Positions 1 through 6,571 of a stretch of 64,000 bases of DNA are shown here, piece after piece. A program made the position numbers and the translations under genes. The notes beneath the pieces are model-generated. The model worked only from the letters and a program-made list of their open reading frames with translations. It did no database searches and was not told where the DNA came from. The stretch covers positions 159,229-223,228 of the forward strand of contig NZ_LIXJ01000008.1 of assembly GCF_001905795.1 (NCBI RefSeq), read 5' to 3'. The first letter of the stretch is position 1, and every line of letters starts with the position of its first letter. The DNA comes from Streptomyces sp. CB01580 (GTDB taxonomy: Bacteria; Actinomycetota; Actinomycetes; Streptomycetales; Streptomycetaceae).

Positions 1-701
1 ACCGCCGTACCGGCGATGGCGACGCGTTCGTCCAGGACGTTGTTGCGGCCGTCCAGCTCCAGGGTGGTGCAGCCGCCCTTGCCCATCGGGTCGTAGGTGA
101 GCCCTTCGACGGCCGGGACCCGGAACGCCGCGTCGGCGCGGTTCTCGTGGTTGCGTACGAGACGGACATGACCGTGCCGGCCCGCGAAGGCGGCCATGCC
201 GTCGTGGTGGCTGGGGACCGGGCCCTCGCCGGAGCGGAGCGGGTCGCCCTCCCGGGACAGCACCCGGTGGCGGAAGCCCTTCGGGAGGTCGAGAAGACCA
301 TCGGGGTCCGGAACCAACGGCCCGTAGCCGCTGCCGCCGGAATGTCCTGCGTGGCCGCCGCGGCGATCGAGGTCCCGGGCGGTGGCGGTCCCGGCGAAGA
401 GTTCCGAGAAGGCCCCGGCGAAGGCGATCGAGGCGGCGACCGCGCCGCTGCCGGCCAGGACCTGCCGCCGGGTGGTGAGGGTCCGTGACGCCGCGGACGA
501 CAAGTCCCGTGACGGCGCTGACGCCGTGCTCTGCGACGCCGCGGATGCCGTGCTCTGCGACGCCGCGGATGCCGTGCTCCGTGATGCTGCGGATGCCGTG
601 CTCTGTGACGATTCCGTGTCCCGTGACGATGACATGTCCCGCGATGCCGCGGATGACCTGTCCCGTGACGACGACGTGTCGTGTGACGCTGCGGATGACA
701 T
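1..701 (-). CDS. PhoX-family (DUF839) Tat-exported phosphatase, 3' part outside window
   Basis: Only the first 233 codons are in the window. The start ATG at 701 has AGGGAG seven bases upstream. Residues 1 to about 73 are a Ser/Ala/Asp-rich stretch partly encoded by a 24-bp tandem repeat. A twin-arginine motif (TTRRQVLAG) and a hydrophobic segment rich in Ala and Ser follow. The exported part reads PDPDGLLDLPKGFRHRVLSR, then SHHDGMAAFAG, VRNHE and DPMGKGGCTT, which is the N-terminal pattern of PhoX/DUF839 proteins. Known family members are calcium-dependent, cofactor-bearing alkaline phosphatases in the cell envelope, often Pho-regulated. I see no clear PHO box here. The long spacer before the Tat motif is unusual; a downstream start is possible, but I found no ATG or GTG close to the motif. 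The family call is fairly safe, the substrate is inferred. Confidence 0.75.
   Translation of the reverse strand, partial: MSSAASHDTSSSRDRSSAASRDMSSSRDTESSQSTASAASRSTASAASQSTASAASQSTASAPSRDLSSAASRTLTTRRQVLAGSGAVAASIAFAGAFSELFAGTATARDLDRRGGHAGHSGGSGYGPLVPDPDGLLDLPKGFRHRVLSREGDPLRSGEGPVPSHHDGMAAFAGRHGHVRLVRNHENRADAAFRVPAVEGLTYDPMGKGGCTTLELDGRNNVLDERVAIAGTA
523..610. repeat. 24-bp tandem repeat inside the PhoX leader
   Basis: Three 24-bp units (523-546, 547-570, 571-594) and a partial fourth run head to tail. The first two are identical and the third differs at a few bases. The unit is a multiple of three, so copy-number change would lengthen or shorten the Ser/Ala-rich leader in frame (repeated STASAASQ-type peptide). 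Related, more degenerate copies extend over roughly 485-690. Confidence 0.8.
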
Positions 702-853
702 GAGGCGACTCCCTGCTGGCGGACAGGAGAAGTGACCCGCATGTGTGTACCACGCGCATCGGCGCGCGGGAACCACGCGGGTCACCGTGCCTCGTGCGTG
801 TCACGCGCCCCCGGGGCGGCCGACCACCCGGGCCCGACGGCCCGTGCGCGGGG

Positions 854-1279
854 TCAGGCCAGGGACGCGGTGAGGGTGATCGTCGTGCCCGTGAGCGCCT
901 GGCTCACCGGGCAGTTCGCCTTGGCGTCCTCGGCGGCCTCGGCGAAGCCCGCCTCGTCGAGGCCCGGCACCTCGCCCTGGACGGTGAGGTGGATGCCGGT
1001 GATGCCGGTGCCGGGCTGGAAGGTGACCTCGGCACGGGTGTTCAGCCGGGTCGGCGGGGTGCCGGCCTTCGCCAGCCCGTTGGACAGCGCCATCGAGAAG
1101 CAGCTGGAGTGCGCCGCCGCGATGAGTTCCTCGGGGCTGGTCTTCCCGTTCGCCTGCTCCGCGCGGGACGGCCACGAGACGTCGTGGTCGCCGATGCCGG
1201 AGGAGTCGAACGTGACGACCCCCTTGCCGTGGAGTAGATCGCCTTCCCAGACCGTGTGCGCCTGGCGCGTGGTAGCCAT
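854..1279 (-). CDS. osmC: OsmC-family peroxiredoxin
   Basis: This 141-residue protein reduces organic hydroperoxides in the cytoplasm by a two-cysteine mechanism. The peroxidatic cysteine is C60 in AAAHSSCFSMAL and the resolving cysteine is C123 in KANCPVSQAL. The N-terminal VWEGDL and the EVPGLDEAGF segment fit the OsmC branch rather than Ohr. Length matches the family. ATG at 1279 is preceded by GAAGGGA at good spacing; an upstream in-frame ATG would add an unlikely basic leader. The gene stands alone between PhoX and ZapE. No OhrR-type regulator is adjacent. Confidence 0.9.
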   Translation of the reverse strand: MATTRQAHTVWEGDLLHGKGVVTFDSSGIGDHDVSWPSRAEQANGKTSPEELIAAAHSSCFSMALSNGLAKAGTPPTRLNTRAEVTFQPGTGITGIHLTVQGEVPGLDEAGFAEAAEDAKANCPVSQALTGTTITLTASLA

Positions 1280-1395
1280 GGTGGATCCCTTCGAACGGTG
1301 TGCGCGGTGGATACGGGATGCCTCCGGTGCGCCCGTGCGGTACGCCTCGGAACCCGTGCGGTACCCCGGGGAAATGGGGCAGCACACACCTGAAC

Positions 1396-2487
1396 CTACT
1401 GCGCCACGAGACCCTTCGCGTCGCGTGCCAGCGCCGTGAGCCGGGAGATCGCCCGGAAGTACTTCTTCCGGTACCCGCCGTTCAGCATCTCGTCGCTGAA
1501 CAGCTTGTCGAAGGGCACCCCGGAGGCGAGCACCGGCACCTCGCGGTCGTACAGCCGGTCGGCCAGGACGACCAGCCGCAGCGCGGTCGCCTGGTCGGGC
1601 ACCGCCTGCACCTCGGTGAGACAGACCGCCCGCAGGTCGTCCGTCAGCGCGCCGTAGCGGCTCGGGTGGACTCGGGCGAGATGCGCGAGCAGTGACGGGA
1701 AGTCGTCGAGGCTGGCACCCTCGGTGGCGTACGCGGCCCGGGTGACCTGTTCATCGGTGAACGGTGCCGGGGCCTCGGGCAGTCCGCGGTGCCGGTAGTC
1801 CTCGCCGTCGATCCGCAGCGGGCGGAAGTGCGCGGACAGGCCCTGGATCTCCCGGAGGAAGTCGGCGGCGGCGAACCGGCCCTCACCGAGCTTGCCGGGC
1901 AGCGTGTTGGAGGTCGCCGCGAGCGCGACACCCTCCTCGACCAGCCTGCTGAGCAGCGACGACACCAGCACCGTGTCGCCCGGGTCGTCCAGTTCGAACT
2001 CGTCGATGCACAGCAGCCGGTGCCCGCTCAGCGTCTTCACGGTCTGCTGGAAGCCCAGCGCGCCGACCAGGTTCGTCAGCTCGACGAAGGTGCCGAACGC
2101 CTTCAGTGCGGGCGCGGCGGGCGTGGCGTGCCAGAGGGAGGCCAGCAGATGGGTCTTGCCGACGCCGTAACCGCCGTCGAGATAGACGCCGAGGGGCGCG
2201 GTCGGCGCCGCAGCCTTTCGCGCGAACCACCTGCGCTTCGCGGAACCGCTGGCGTGCGCCCCGCCGAGCCCGGACGCGAAGCCGCTCAGCACGTCGACCG
2301 CCTCGCGCTGGCTCGGCTGCTTCGGGTCCGGTACGTACGTATCGAAACGGACGGCGTCGAAGCGCGGCGGCGGCACCATCTCGGCGACCAGCCGGTCGGC
2401 GGGGACGTGCGGCTCGCGGGCACACAGGGACAGCGGGGCCGTTTCGGCTATGGGGCTCTGCCCCGGCACGGCGGTGGAGGACGACAC
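1396..2487 (-). CDS. zapE: Cell division protein ZapE / AFG1-like P-loop ATPase
   Basis: A 363-residue ATPase. The Walker A motif GGYGVGKTHL lies near residue 105 and the Walker B motif LLCIDEFEL near residue 160. A sensor-like ATSN follows (LAATSNTLPGKLGEGRF), and HFRPLRIDGEDYR marks the AFG1/ZapE family. In proteobacteria ZapE acts at the Z-ring. In actinobacteria its role is inferred only. An ATG at 2526 would overlap the start of the divergent reductase gene by two bases, so I prefer the GTG at 2487 (N-terminus SSSTAVPGQS). That leaves a 37-bp gap for both promoters. The ribosome site for this GTG (GGGGGG) is weak, so the start is uncertain. Confidence 0.85.
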   Translation of the reverse strand: MSSSTAVPGQSPIAETAPLSLCAREPHVPADRLVAEMVPPPRFDAVRFDTYVPDPKQPSQREAVDVLSGFASGLGGAHASGSAKRRWFARKAAAPTAPLGVYLDGGYGVGKTHLLASLWHATPAAPALKAFGTFVELTNLVGALGFQQTVKTLSGHRLLCIDEFELDDPGDTVLVSSLLSRLVEEGVALAATSNTLPGKLGEGRFAAADFLREIQGLSAHFRPLRIDGEDYRHRGLPEAPAPFTDEQVTRAAYATEGASLDDFPSLLAHLARVHPSRYGALTDDLRAVCLTEVQAVPDQATALRLVVLADRLYDREVPVLASGVPFDKLFSDEMLNGGYRKKYFRAISRLTALARDAKGLVAQ

Positions 2488-2524
2488 AACCCCCCACTCT
2501 ACGGGCCGTGGAAGACTGCCGGAC

Positions 2525-3310
2525 ATGCGACGCCTGTTCCCTGTGACCGACCTGACAGCGACCGACGACGAGGGGGAGTGGAGCCTGGACGACCTGGCCG
2601 ACGCCTACGCCTACCCCGACACGGACGGCCCCTGGCTGCGCGCCAACATGGTCTCGACGCTCGACGGCGCCGCCCAGCACGACGGGCGTTCGCAGCCGAT
2701 CTCCTGCGAGAGCGACATGCGGATCTTCGGCACCCTGCGCGCCCTGGCCGACGTGGTCGTGGCGGGCGCGGAGACGGTGCGGCAGGAGGGGTACCGGCCC
2801 GCCAGGGCCCGAGAGGCGTTCGCCGCCCGCCGGGCCGCGGCGGGGCAGGGGCCCGCCCCGGCGATCGCGGTGGTGAGCGGCGGTCTGGACCTGGACTTCT
2901 CGTTGCCGCTCTTCGTCTCGCCGCTCGTCCCGACCCTGGTGCTCACCGGTGCCGGGGCCCCTCCCGGCCGGATGGCCGCGGCGCGCGACGCCGGCGCCGA
3001 GGTGGTGATCGCGGGGGAGGGCTCCCGGGTGGACCCCGCGAGGGCCGTGCGGGAGCTGGCGGATCGCGGTCTGCGGCGGCTGCTGACCGAGGGCGGTCCC
3101 AGGCTGCTGGGCCAGTTCGTGGCGGCGGGGGTGCTGGACGAGCTCTGTCTGACCGTCTCCCCGATGCTGACCGCCGGGGATGCGCAGCGGATCGCGGGCG
3201 GTCCGTCGATGGCCGTGCCGGAACGATTCGCCTTGGCGTCGGTCCTGGAGGAGGACGGGTTCCTGTTCACCCGGTACCGTCGGGGCCGGCACGAGGACCG
3301 TCGGGGCTGA
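2525..3310 (+). CDS. Pyrimidine reductase family protein (RibD C-terminal domain)
   Basis: A 261-residue stand-alone reductase of the RibD C-terminal/DHFR-like fold. Family landmarks are NMVSTLDGAA near residue 43, the ADVVVAGAETVRQEGY segment, and the NADPH-binding RLLTEGGPRLLGQF near residue 182, ending in a short strand LFTRYRR. The deaminase half of RibD is absent. The known reaction of the family is NADPH-dependent reduction of a ribosylaminopyrimidine in riboflavin synthesis, but Streptomyces carry several such stand-alone paralogues and there are no rib genes nearby, so the substrate is open. The ATG at 2525 has GGAAG upstream. It is divergent from zapE with a very short shared promoter region. 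Confidence 0.85.
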   Translation: MRRLFPVTDLTATDDEGEWSLDDLADAYAYPDTDGPWLRANMVSTLDGAAQHDGRSQPISCESDMRIFGTLRALADVVVAGAETVRQEGYRPARAREAFAARRAAAGQGPAPAIAVVSGGLDLDFSLPLFVSPLVPTLVLTGAGAPPGRMAAARDAGAEVVIAGEGSRVDPARAVRELADRGLRRLLTEGGPRLLGQFVAAGVLDELCLTVSPMLTAGDAQRIAGGPSMAVPERFALASVLEEDGFLFTRYRRGRHEDRRG

Positions 3311-3368
3311 CACACGGCGGAACTCGTCGTTCCGTTTAACTTCCGGTGGGCACAATTACTCTCGCAGT

Positions 3369-3386
3369 CCCCGTGTGAGCACGGGG
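3369..3386 (+). terminator. Short GC hairpin in the leader of the 3439 gene
   Basis: CCCCGTG-TGAG-CACGGGG, a perfect 7-bp stem with a 4-nt loop, lies 58 bases after the reductase stop and about 50 bases before the next gene. It could be a terminator or a 5' leader hairpin. With its flanks it resembles a type I-E CRISPR repeat but occurs only once. Confidence 0.4.
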
Positions 3387-3438
3387 AAGGATGGTTTCAG
3401 CAGAGACCGGCGACGGTTACTGAAGCAGAAGGGCACCC

Positions 3439-3912
3439 GTGGTGTTCACCAGCGTTTTGATGATCGAGAAGGCCCTCACCTCCGAGGACGTCGATTTCGT
3501 CACCACCTTGCACGGTGACGAGTCGACCTCCTTCGTCGTGCTCATACAGCCGCGCGGTGACCAGGCCGACGTCCTGTTGCGGGCCATCGACGACCTGGCG
3601 ATGGGCGAGCTGAAGGAAGCCGCCCGGGAGATCGAGGAGCCGGAGGGCAAGGACGCCCGGCAGTCCGCCGAACTGGCACTCGAAGTGTCGCTGGAAGCCC
3701 TGCGGCAGGCGGGATCCGAGGCGGTCGGGCAGGTGGTCGAGGACCACCCGCTGGACAAGCTGAAGTCCGTGGTGGAGGAGGCGGAGGCGGACGAGGTCAT
3801 CGTGCTGACCGCGCCGCACTACGTGGAGGAGTTCTTCCACCGGGACTGGGCCTCGCGCGCCCGTCACAAGGTCGGCGTACCGGTGCTCAAGCTCTTCGCG
3901 CACAGCGAATAG
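3439..3912 (+). CDS. Conserved actinobacterial protein of unknown function
   Basis: A 157-residue acidic, soluble protein with no signal peptide or membrane segment. The N-terminus is TSVLMIEKALTSEDVDFV. A helical middle contains KEAAREIEEPEGKD, and a strand-helix C-terminal half contains DEVIVLTAPHYVEEFFHRDW and VPVLKLFAHSE. The C-terminal pattern (hydrophobic strand, then a conserved HxxE/DW stretch and a final strand) recalls universal-stress-type alpha/beta folds, but I cannot assign a function. GTG at 3439 follows AAGGG at suitable spacing; a second GTG at 3442 is possible. It lies just upstream of murC with a 75-bp gap, so the two may share transcription. Confidence 0.8.
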   Translation: MVFTSVLMIEKALTSEDVDFVTTLHGDESTSFVVLIQPRGDQADVLLRAIDDLAMGELKEAAREIEEPEGKDARQSAELALEVSLEALRQAGSEAVGQVVEDHPLDKLKSVVEEAEADEVIVLTAPHYVEEFFHRDWASRARHKVGVPVLKLFAHSE

Positions 3913-3987
3913 GCTTGGCCCGCGGTCCGGAGTGGAGTGGCACCGGTCCGCGACCGAGAACGCACCCAGTACCCGGAGGACTCGCAC

Positions 3988-5382
3988 ATGACACCCGGTA
4001 TCCCCGCCGCCATGGAACGGCCGCACTTCATCGGCATCGGCGGCGCCGGGATGTCGGGCATCGCGAAGATCCTCACCCAGCGCGGCGCGAAGGTCGCGGG
4101 CAGTGACGCCAAGGAGTCCGGCACGGCCGAGGCGCTCCGGGCGCTGGGGGCGACCGTCCACATCGGGCACGCCGCCGGGAACCTGGCGGACGACGCCTCG
4201 TGCGTGGTCGTCTCCAGCGCCATCCGCCCCGACAACCCGGAGCTGGTGCGCGCCGCCGAACTGTCCGTCCCGGTCGTGCACCGCTCCGACGCGCTGGCCT
4301 CCCTCATGGGCGGGCTGCGCGCCATCGCGGTGGCCGGCACGCACGGCAAGACGACCACCACCTCCATGCTGGCCGTCGCCCTGTCCGAGCTGAACCTCGC
4401 CCCCTCGTACGCCATCGGCGGCGACCTCGCCGGCCCCGGTACCAACGCCGCGCACGGCGAGGGCGAGATCTTCGTCGCCGAGGCGGACGAGAGCGACCGC
4501 AGCTTCCAGAAGTACGACCCCGAGGTCGCGATCGTCCTCAACGTCGAACTGGACCACCACGCGAACTACGCCTCGATGGACGAGATCTACGAGTCCTTCG
4601 AGGCGTTCACCGACAAGATCGTCCCCGGCGGCACGCTGGTGATCTCCGCCGACCAGCCCGGCGCCGTCGAGCTGGCCGGACGCGTACGCGACCGCTCCGG
4701 ACTGAACGTCGTCACCTACGGCGAGGCCGAGTCCGCCGACGTACGCGTCCACAGGATCACCCCGCGCGGGCTGACCAGCGAGGTCACGCTCCTCCTGAAC
4801 GGGAAGTACCTCACCTTCGCCGTCTCCGTGCCCGGCCGCCACTACGCGCTCAACGCGGTCGCGGCCCTCGCCGCCGGTGTCGCCCTGGGCATTCCGGCCC
4901 ACAACCTCGCCTCCGCGCTCGGCAAGTACACCGGGGTCAAGCGTCGCCTCCAGCTCAAGGGCGAGGCCGCGGGCGTGCAGGTGATCGACTCGTACGCACA
5001 CCACCCCACCGAGATGACCGCGGACCTCGAAGCGATGCGCGGCGCCGCGTCCGACGCCCGCCTGCTGGTCGTCTTCCAGCCCCACCTGTTCTCCCGCACC
5101 CAGGAGCTGGGCACCGAGATGGGCCGGGCCCTCGCCCTGGCCGATGTCTCCGTGGTCCTGGACATCTACCCGGCCCGCGAGGACCCGATCCCCGGCATCA
5201 CCAGCGACCTGATCATCGACGCGGCCCGGGAGGCGGGCGCCGACGTCACCGCCGTCCACGACAAGGCCGCGGTCCCGGGCGCCGTCGCGGGAATGGCGAA
5301 GCCCGGCGACCTCGTTCTCACCATGGGCGCGGGCGACGTCACGGACCTCGGCCCGCGGATCCTGGACCACCTGTCGAGCTGA
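3988..5382 (+). CDS. murC: UDP-N-acetylmuramate--L-alanine ligase
   Basis: A 464-residue cytoplasmic Mur ligase that adds L-alanine to UDP-MurNAc using ATP, the first amino acid of the peptidoglycan stem. The N-terminal Rossmann domain carries HFIGIGGAGMSGIA. The ATP loop GTHGKTTT is at residues 117-124. The central domain has EADESDRSF and NVELDHHANY, and the C-terminal domain has DSYAHHPTEM and VFQPHLFSRT, all diagnostic for MurC. Length is normal. ATG at 3988 follows CGGAGGA by eight bases. The gene lies outside the usual division/cell-wall cluster and is followed ten bases later by msrB, an arrangement suggesting co-transcription. Confidence 0.97.
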   Translation: MTPGIPAAMERPHFIGIGGAGMSGIAKILTQRGAKVAGSDAKESGTAEALRALGATVHIGHAAGNLADDASCVVVSSAIRPDNPELVRAAELSVPVVHRSDALASLMGGLRAIAVAGTHGKTTTTSMLAVALSELNLAPSYAIGGDLAGPGTNAAHGEGEIFVAEADESDRSFQKYDPEVAIVLNVELDHHANYASMDEIYESFEAFTDKIVPGGTLVISADQPGAVELAGRVRDRSGLNVVTYGEAESADVRVHRITPRGLTSEVTLLLNGKYLTFAVSVPGRHYALNAVAALAAGVALGIPAHNLASALGKYTGVKRRLQLKGEAAGVQVIDSYAHHPTEMTADLEAMRGAASDARLLVVFQPHLFSRTQELGTEMGRALALADVSVVLDIYPAREDPIPGITSDLIIDAAREAGADVTAVHDKAAVPGAVAGMAKPGDLVLTMGAGDVTDLGPRILDHLSS

Positions 5383-5391
5383 GGGAGCGAC

Positions 5392-5796
5392 GTGTCGTAC
5401 GACATCGAGAAGCCGGACGAGCAGTGGCGGGCGGAACTGACCCCCGCCGAGTACGCGGTCCTGCGCCAGGCCGGCACCGAACCCGCCTTCGTCGGTGAAT
5501 ACACCGACACCAAGGCCACGGGCGTCTACTCCTGCCGCGCCTGCGGCGCGGAGCTGTTCCGCTCCGACACCAAGTTCGAGTCGCACTGCGGCTGGCCCTC
5601 GTTCTACGACCCCAAGGACACGGAAGCGGTCGAACTGGTCGAGGACCGCAGCCACGGCATGGTCCGCACCGAGGTCCGCTGCGCCCGCTGCGGATCGCAC
5701 CTCGGCCACGTCTTCGAGGGCGAGGGTTACCCGACCCCGACGGACCAGCGCTACTGCATCAACTCGATCTCGTTGCGCCTGACGCCCGAGGCATGA
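5392..5796 (+). CDS. msrB: Peptide-methionine (R)-S-oxide reductase
   Basis: A 134-residue enzyme that repairs oxidised methionine (R-sulfoxide) in proteins. Two CxxC pairs bind zinc (C48/C51 and C97/C100). The catalytic cysteine is C122 in RYCINSIS, and the substrate-pocket stretch CGWPSFYDP is intact. GTG at 5392 follows GAGGGAG. It begins ten bases after murC. Two strong hairpins lie immediately downstream. Confidence 0.96.
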   Translation: MSYDIEKPDEQWRAELTPAEYAVLRQAGTEPAFVGEYTDTKATGVYSCRACGAELFRSDTKFESHCGWPSFYDPKDTEAVELVEDRSHGMVRTEVRCARCGSHLGHVFEGEGYPTPTDQRYCINSISLRLTPEA

Positions 5797-5818
5797 CGCG
5801 TGAAGCCTGAGACATGAC

Positions 5819-5845
5819 GTCCGGAGCCCGCTGCGGGCCCCGGAC
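5819..5845 (+). terminator. Terminator hairpin after msrB
   Basis: GTCCGG(A)GCCCG-CTG-CGGGC(C)CCGGAC folds into a nearly perfect stem 23 bases after the msrB stop. There is no U-tract, as is common in Streptomyces. It is the first of a pair. Confidence 0.6.
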
Positions 5846-5882
5846 AGCGGCCTGTACGCCCGGCGCGGGCGTGCGGGCCGCT
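5846..5882 (+). terminator. Second terminator hairpin after msrB
   Basis: Outer arms AGCGGCC / GGCCGCT with an inner GCCCGGCGCGGGC stem, directly adjacent to the previous hairpin. Tandem hairpins fit strong insulation of murC-msrB from the downstream locus. Confidence 0.55.
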
Positions 5883-6085
5883 GTCGTAATGACGGTCCGT
5901 CAGGAAGCGGCGCTCCCCGGCCCGCGAAGTCCCCGCCGTTCCCGAAAGTCGAGTCCGGCATGCCGGACGTTCCGGCCAAGTGCAGGGTTTGCGCCCATGG
6001 CAGGACGTCAATGGTGCATGGCTCGTTCGTTCGATAGCGTGGCGTGAAACAGTCTTTTGATCATGCACCACGGGGGTTTCACACC

Positions 6086-6559
6086 ATGTCGTTCGAGGAC
6101 GAGTGGCGGGCGGAGAAGGCCGCTGTCGCCATGCGGCTGAACCAGGCGGGCAGCGGCGGCGGTGGCGGCGGTGGGTCGACGTCCGGGAAGGGGTCGGCGG
6201 ACTACGTCGTCGTGGACGACGAGTTGGGGGACATCGGTCACGCCGCCTACGGGCTCTTCAACGGCCTCGAATCGGGTGGCAAGCACGCGCAGGCGGCGAG
6301 CGAGACCGCCGGCACGAGCCTCAAGGGCGACGGCTTCGACTCCGGCGCGGCGTTCGCCGAAGTGACCAAGACCTGGGAGACGCAGGTGAAGACCCTCCTC
6401 CAGGCATGTGCGCACATCTCCAACCACCTCGACTACACGAAGTCCTCGAACAAGGCACAGGACGAGTGGATCGCGGCAGACTTGCGCCCCGCCGGCTTCG
6501 TCGGCCCGGTCGCCCCCGGCTCCGTGCCCGCGTCCCAGATCGACAAGTACTTCCGGTAA
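6086..6559 (+). CDS. Small WXG100-like / type VII secretion-associated protein
   Basis: A 157-residue protein without signal peptide. The N-terminus is MSFEDEWRAEKAAVAMRLNQ, then an eight-residue glycine run (residues about 26-32) and a helical body (VDDELGDIGHAAYGLFNGL) ending in VKTLLQACAHISNHLDYTK and SQIDKYFR. Small helical proteins of this type precede large WXG/LXG-type partners in Streptomyces and are likely ESX/T7SS substrates or chaperones. That role is inferred from the pattern and from the 12-bp gap to the next gene, not from a full WXG motif. ATG at 6086 has only a weak GGGGG upstream. Confidence 0.7.
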   Translation: MSFEDEWRAEKAAVAMRLNQAGSGGGGGGGSTSGKGSADYVVVDDELGDIGHAAYGLFNGLESGGKHAQAASETAGTSLKGDGFDSGAAFAEVTKTWETQVKTLLQACAHISNHLDYTKSSNKAQDEWIAADLRPAGFVGPVAPGSVPASQIDKYFR

Positions 6560-6571
6560 GGAGCCGCCACC

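Noticed and set aside
3366-3394. CRISPR type I-E-like repeat (hairpin CCCCGTG-TGAG-CACGGGG followed by GGATGG)
   Set aside because: The shape and flanks resemble a Streptomyces I-E repeat, but there is one copy only, with no spacers and no cas genes.
3397-5979. 860-codon open frame on the minus strand opposite murC
   Set aside because: It is antisense to clear murC and msrB genes. The composition is Gly/Val/Arg-rich with no domain, as expected from high-GC third positions.
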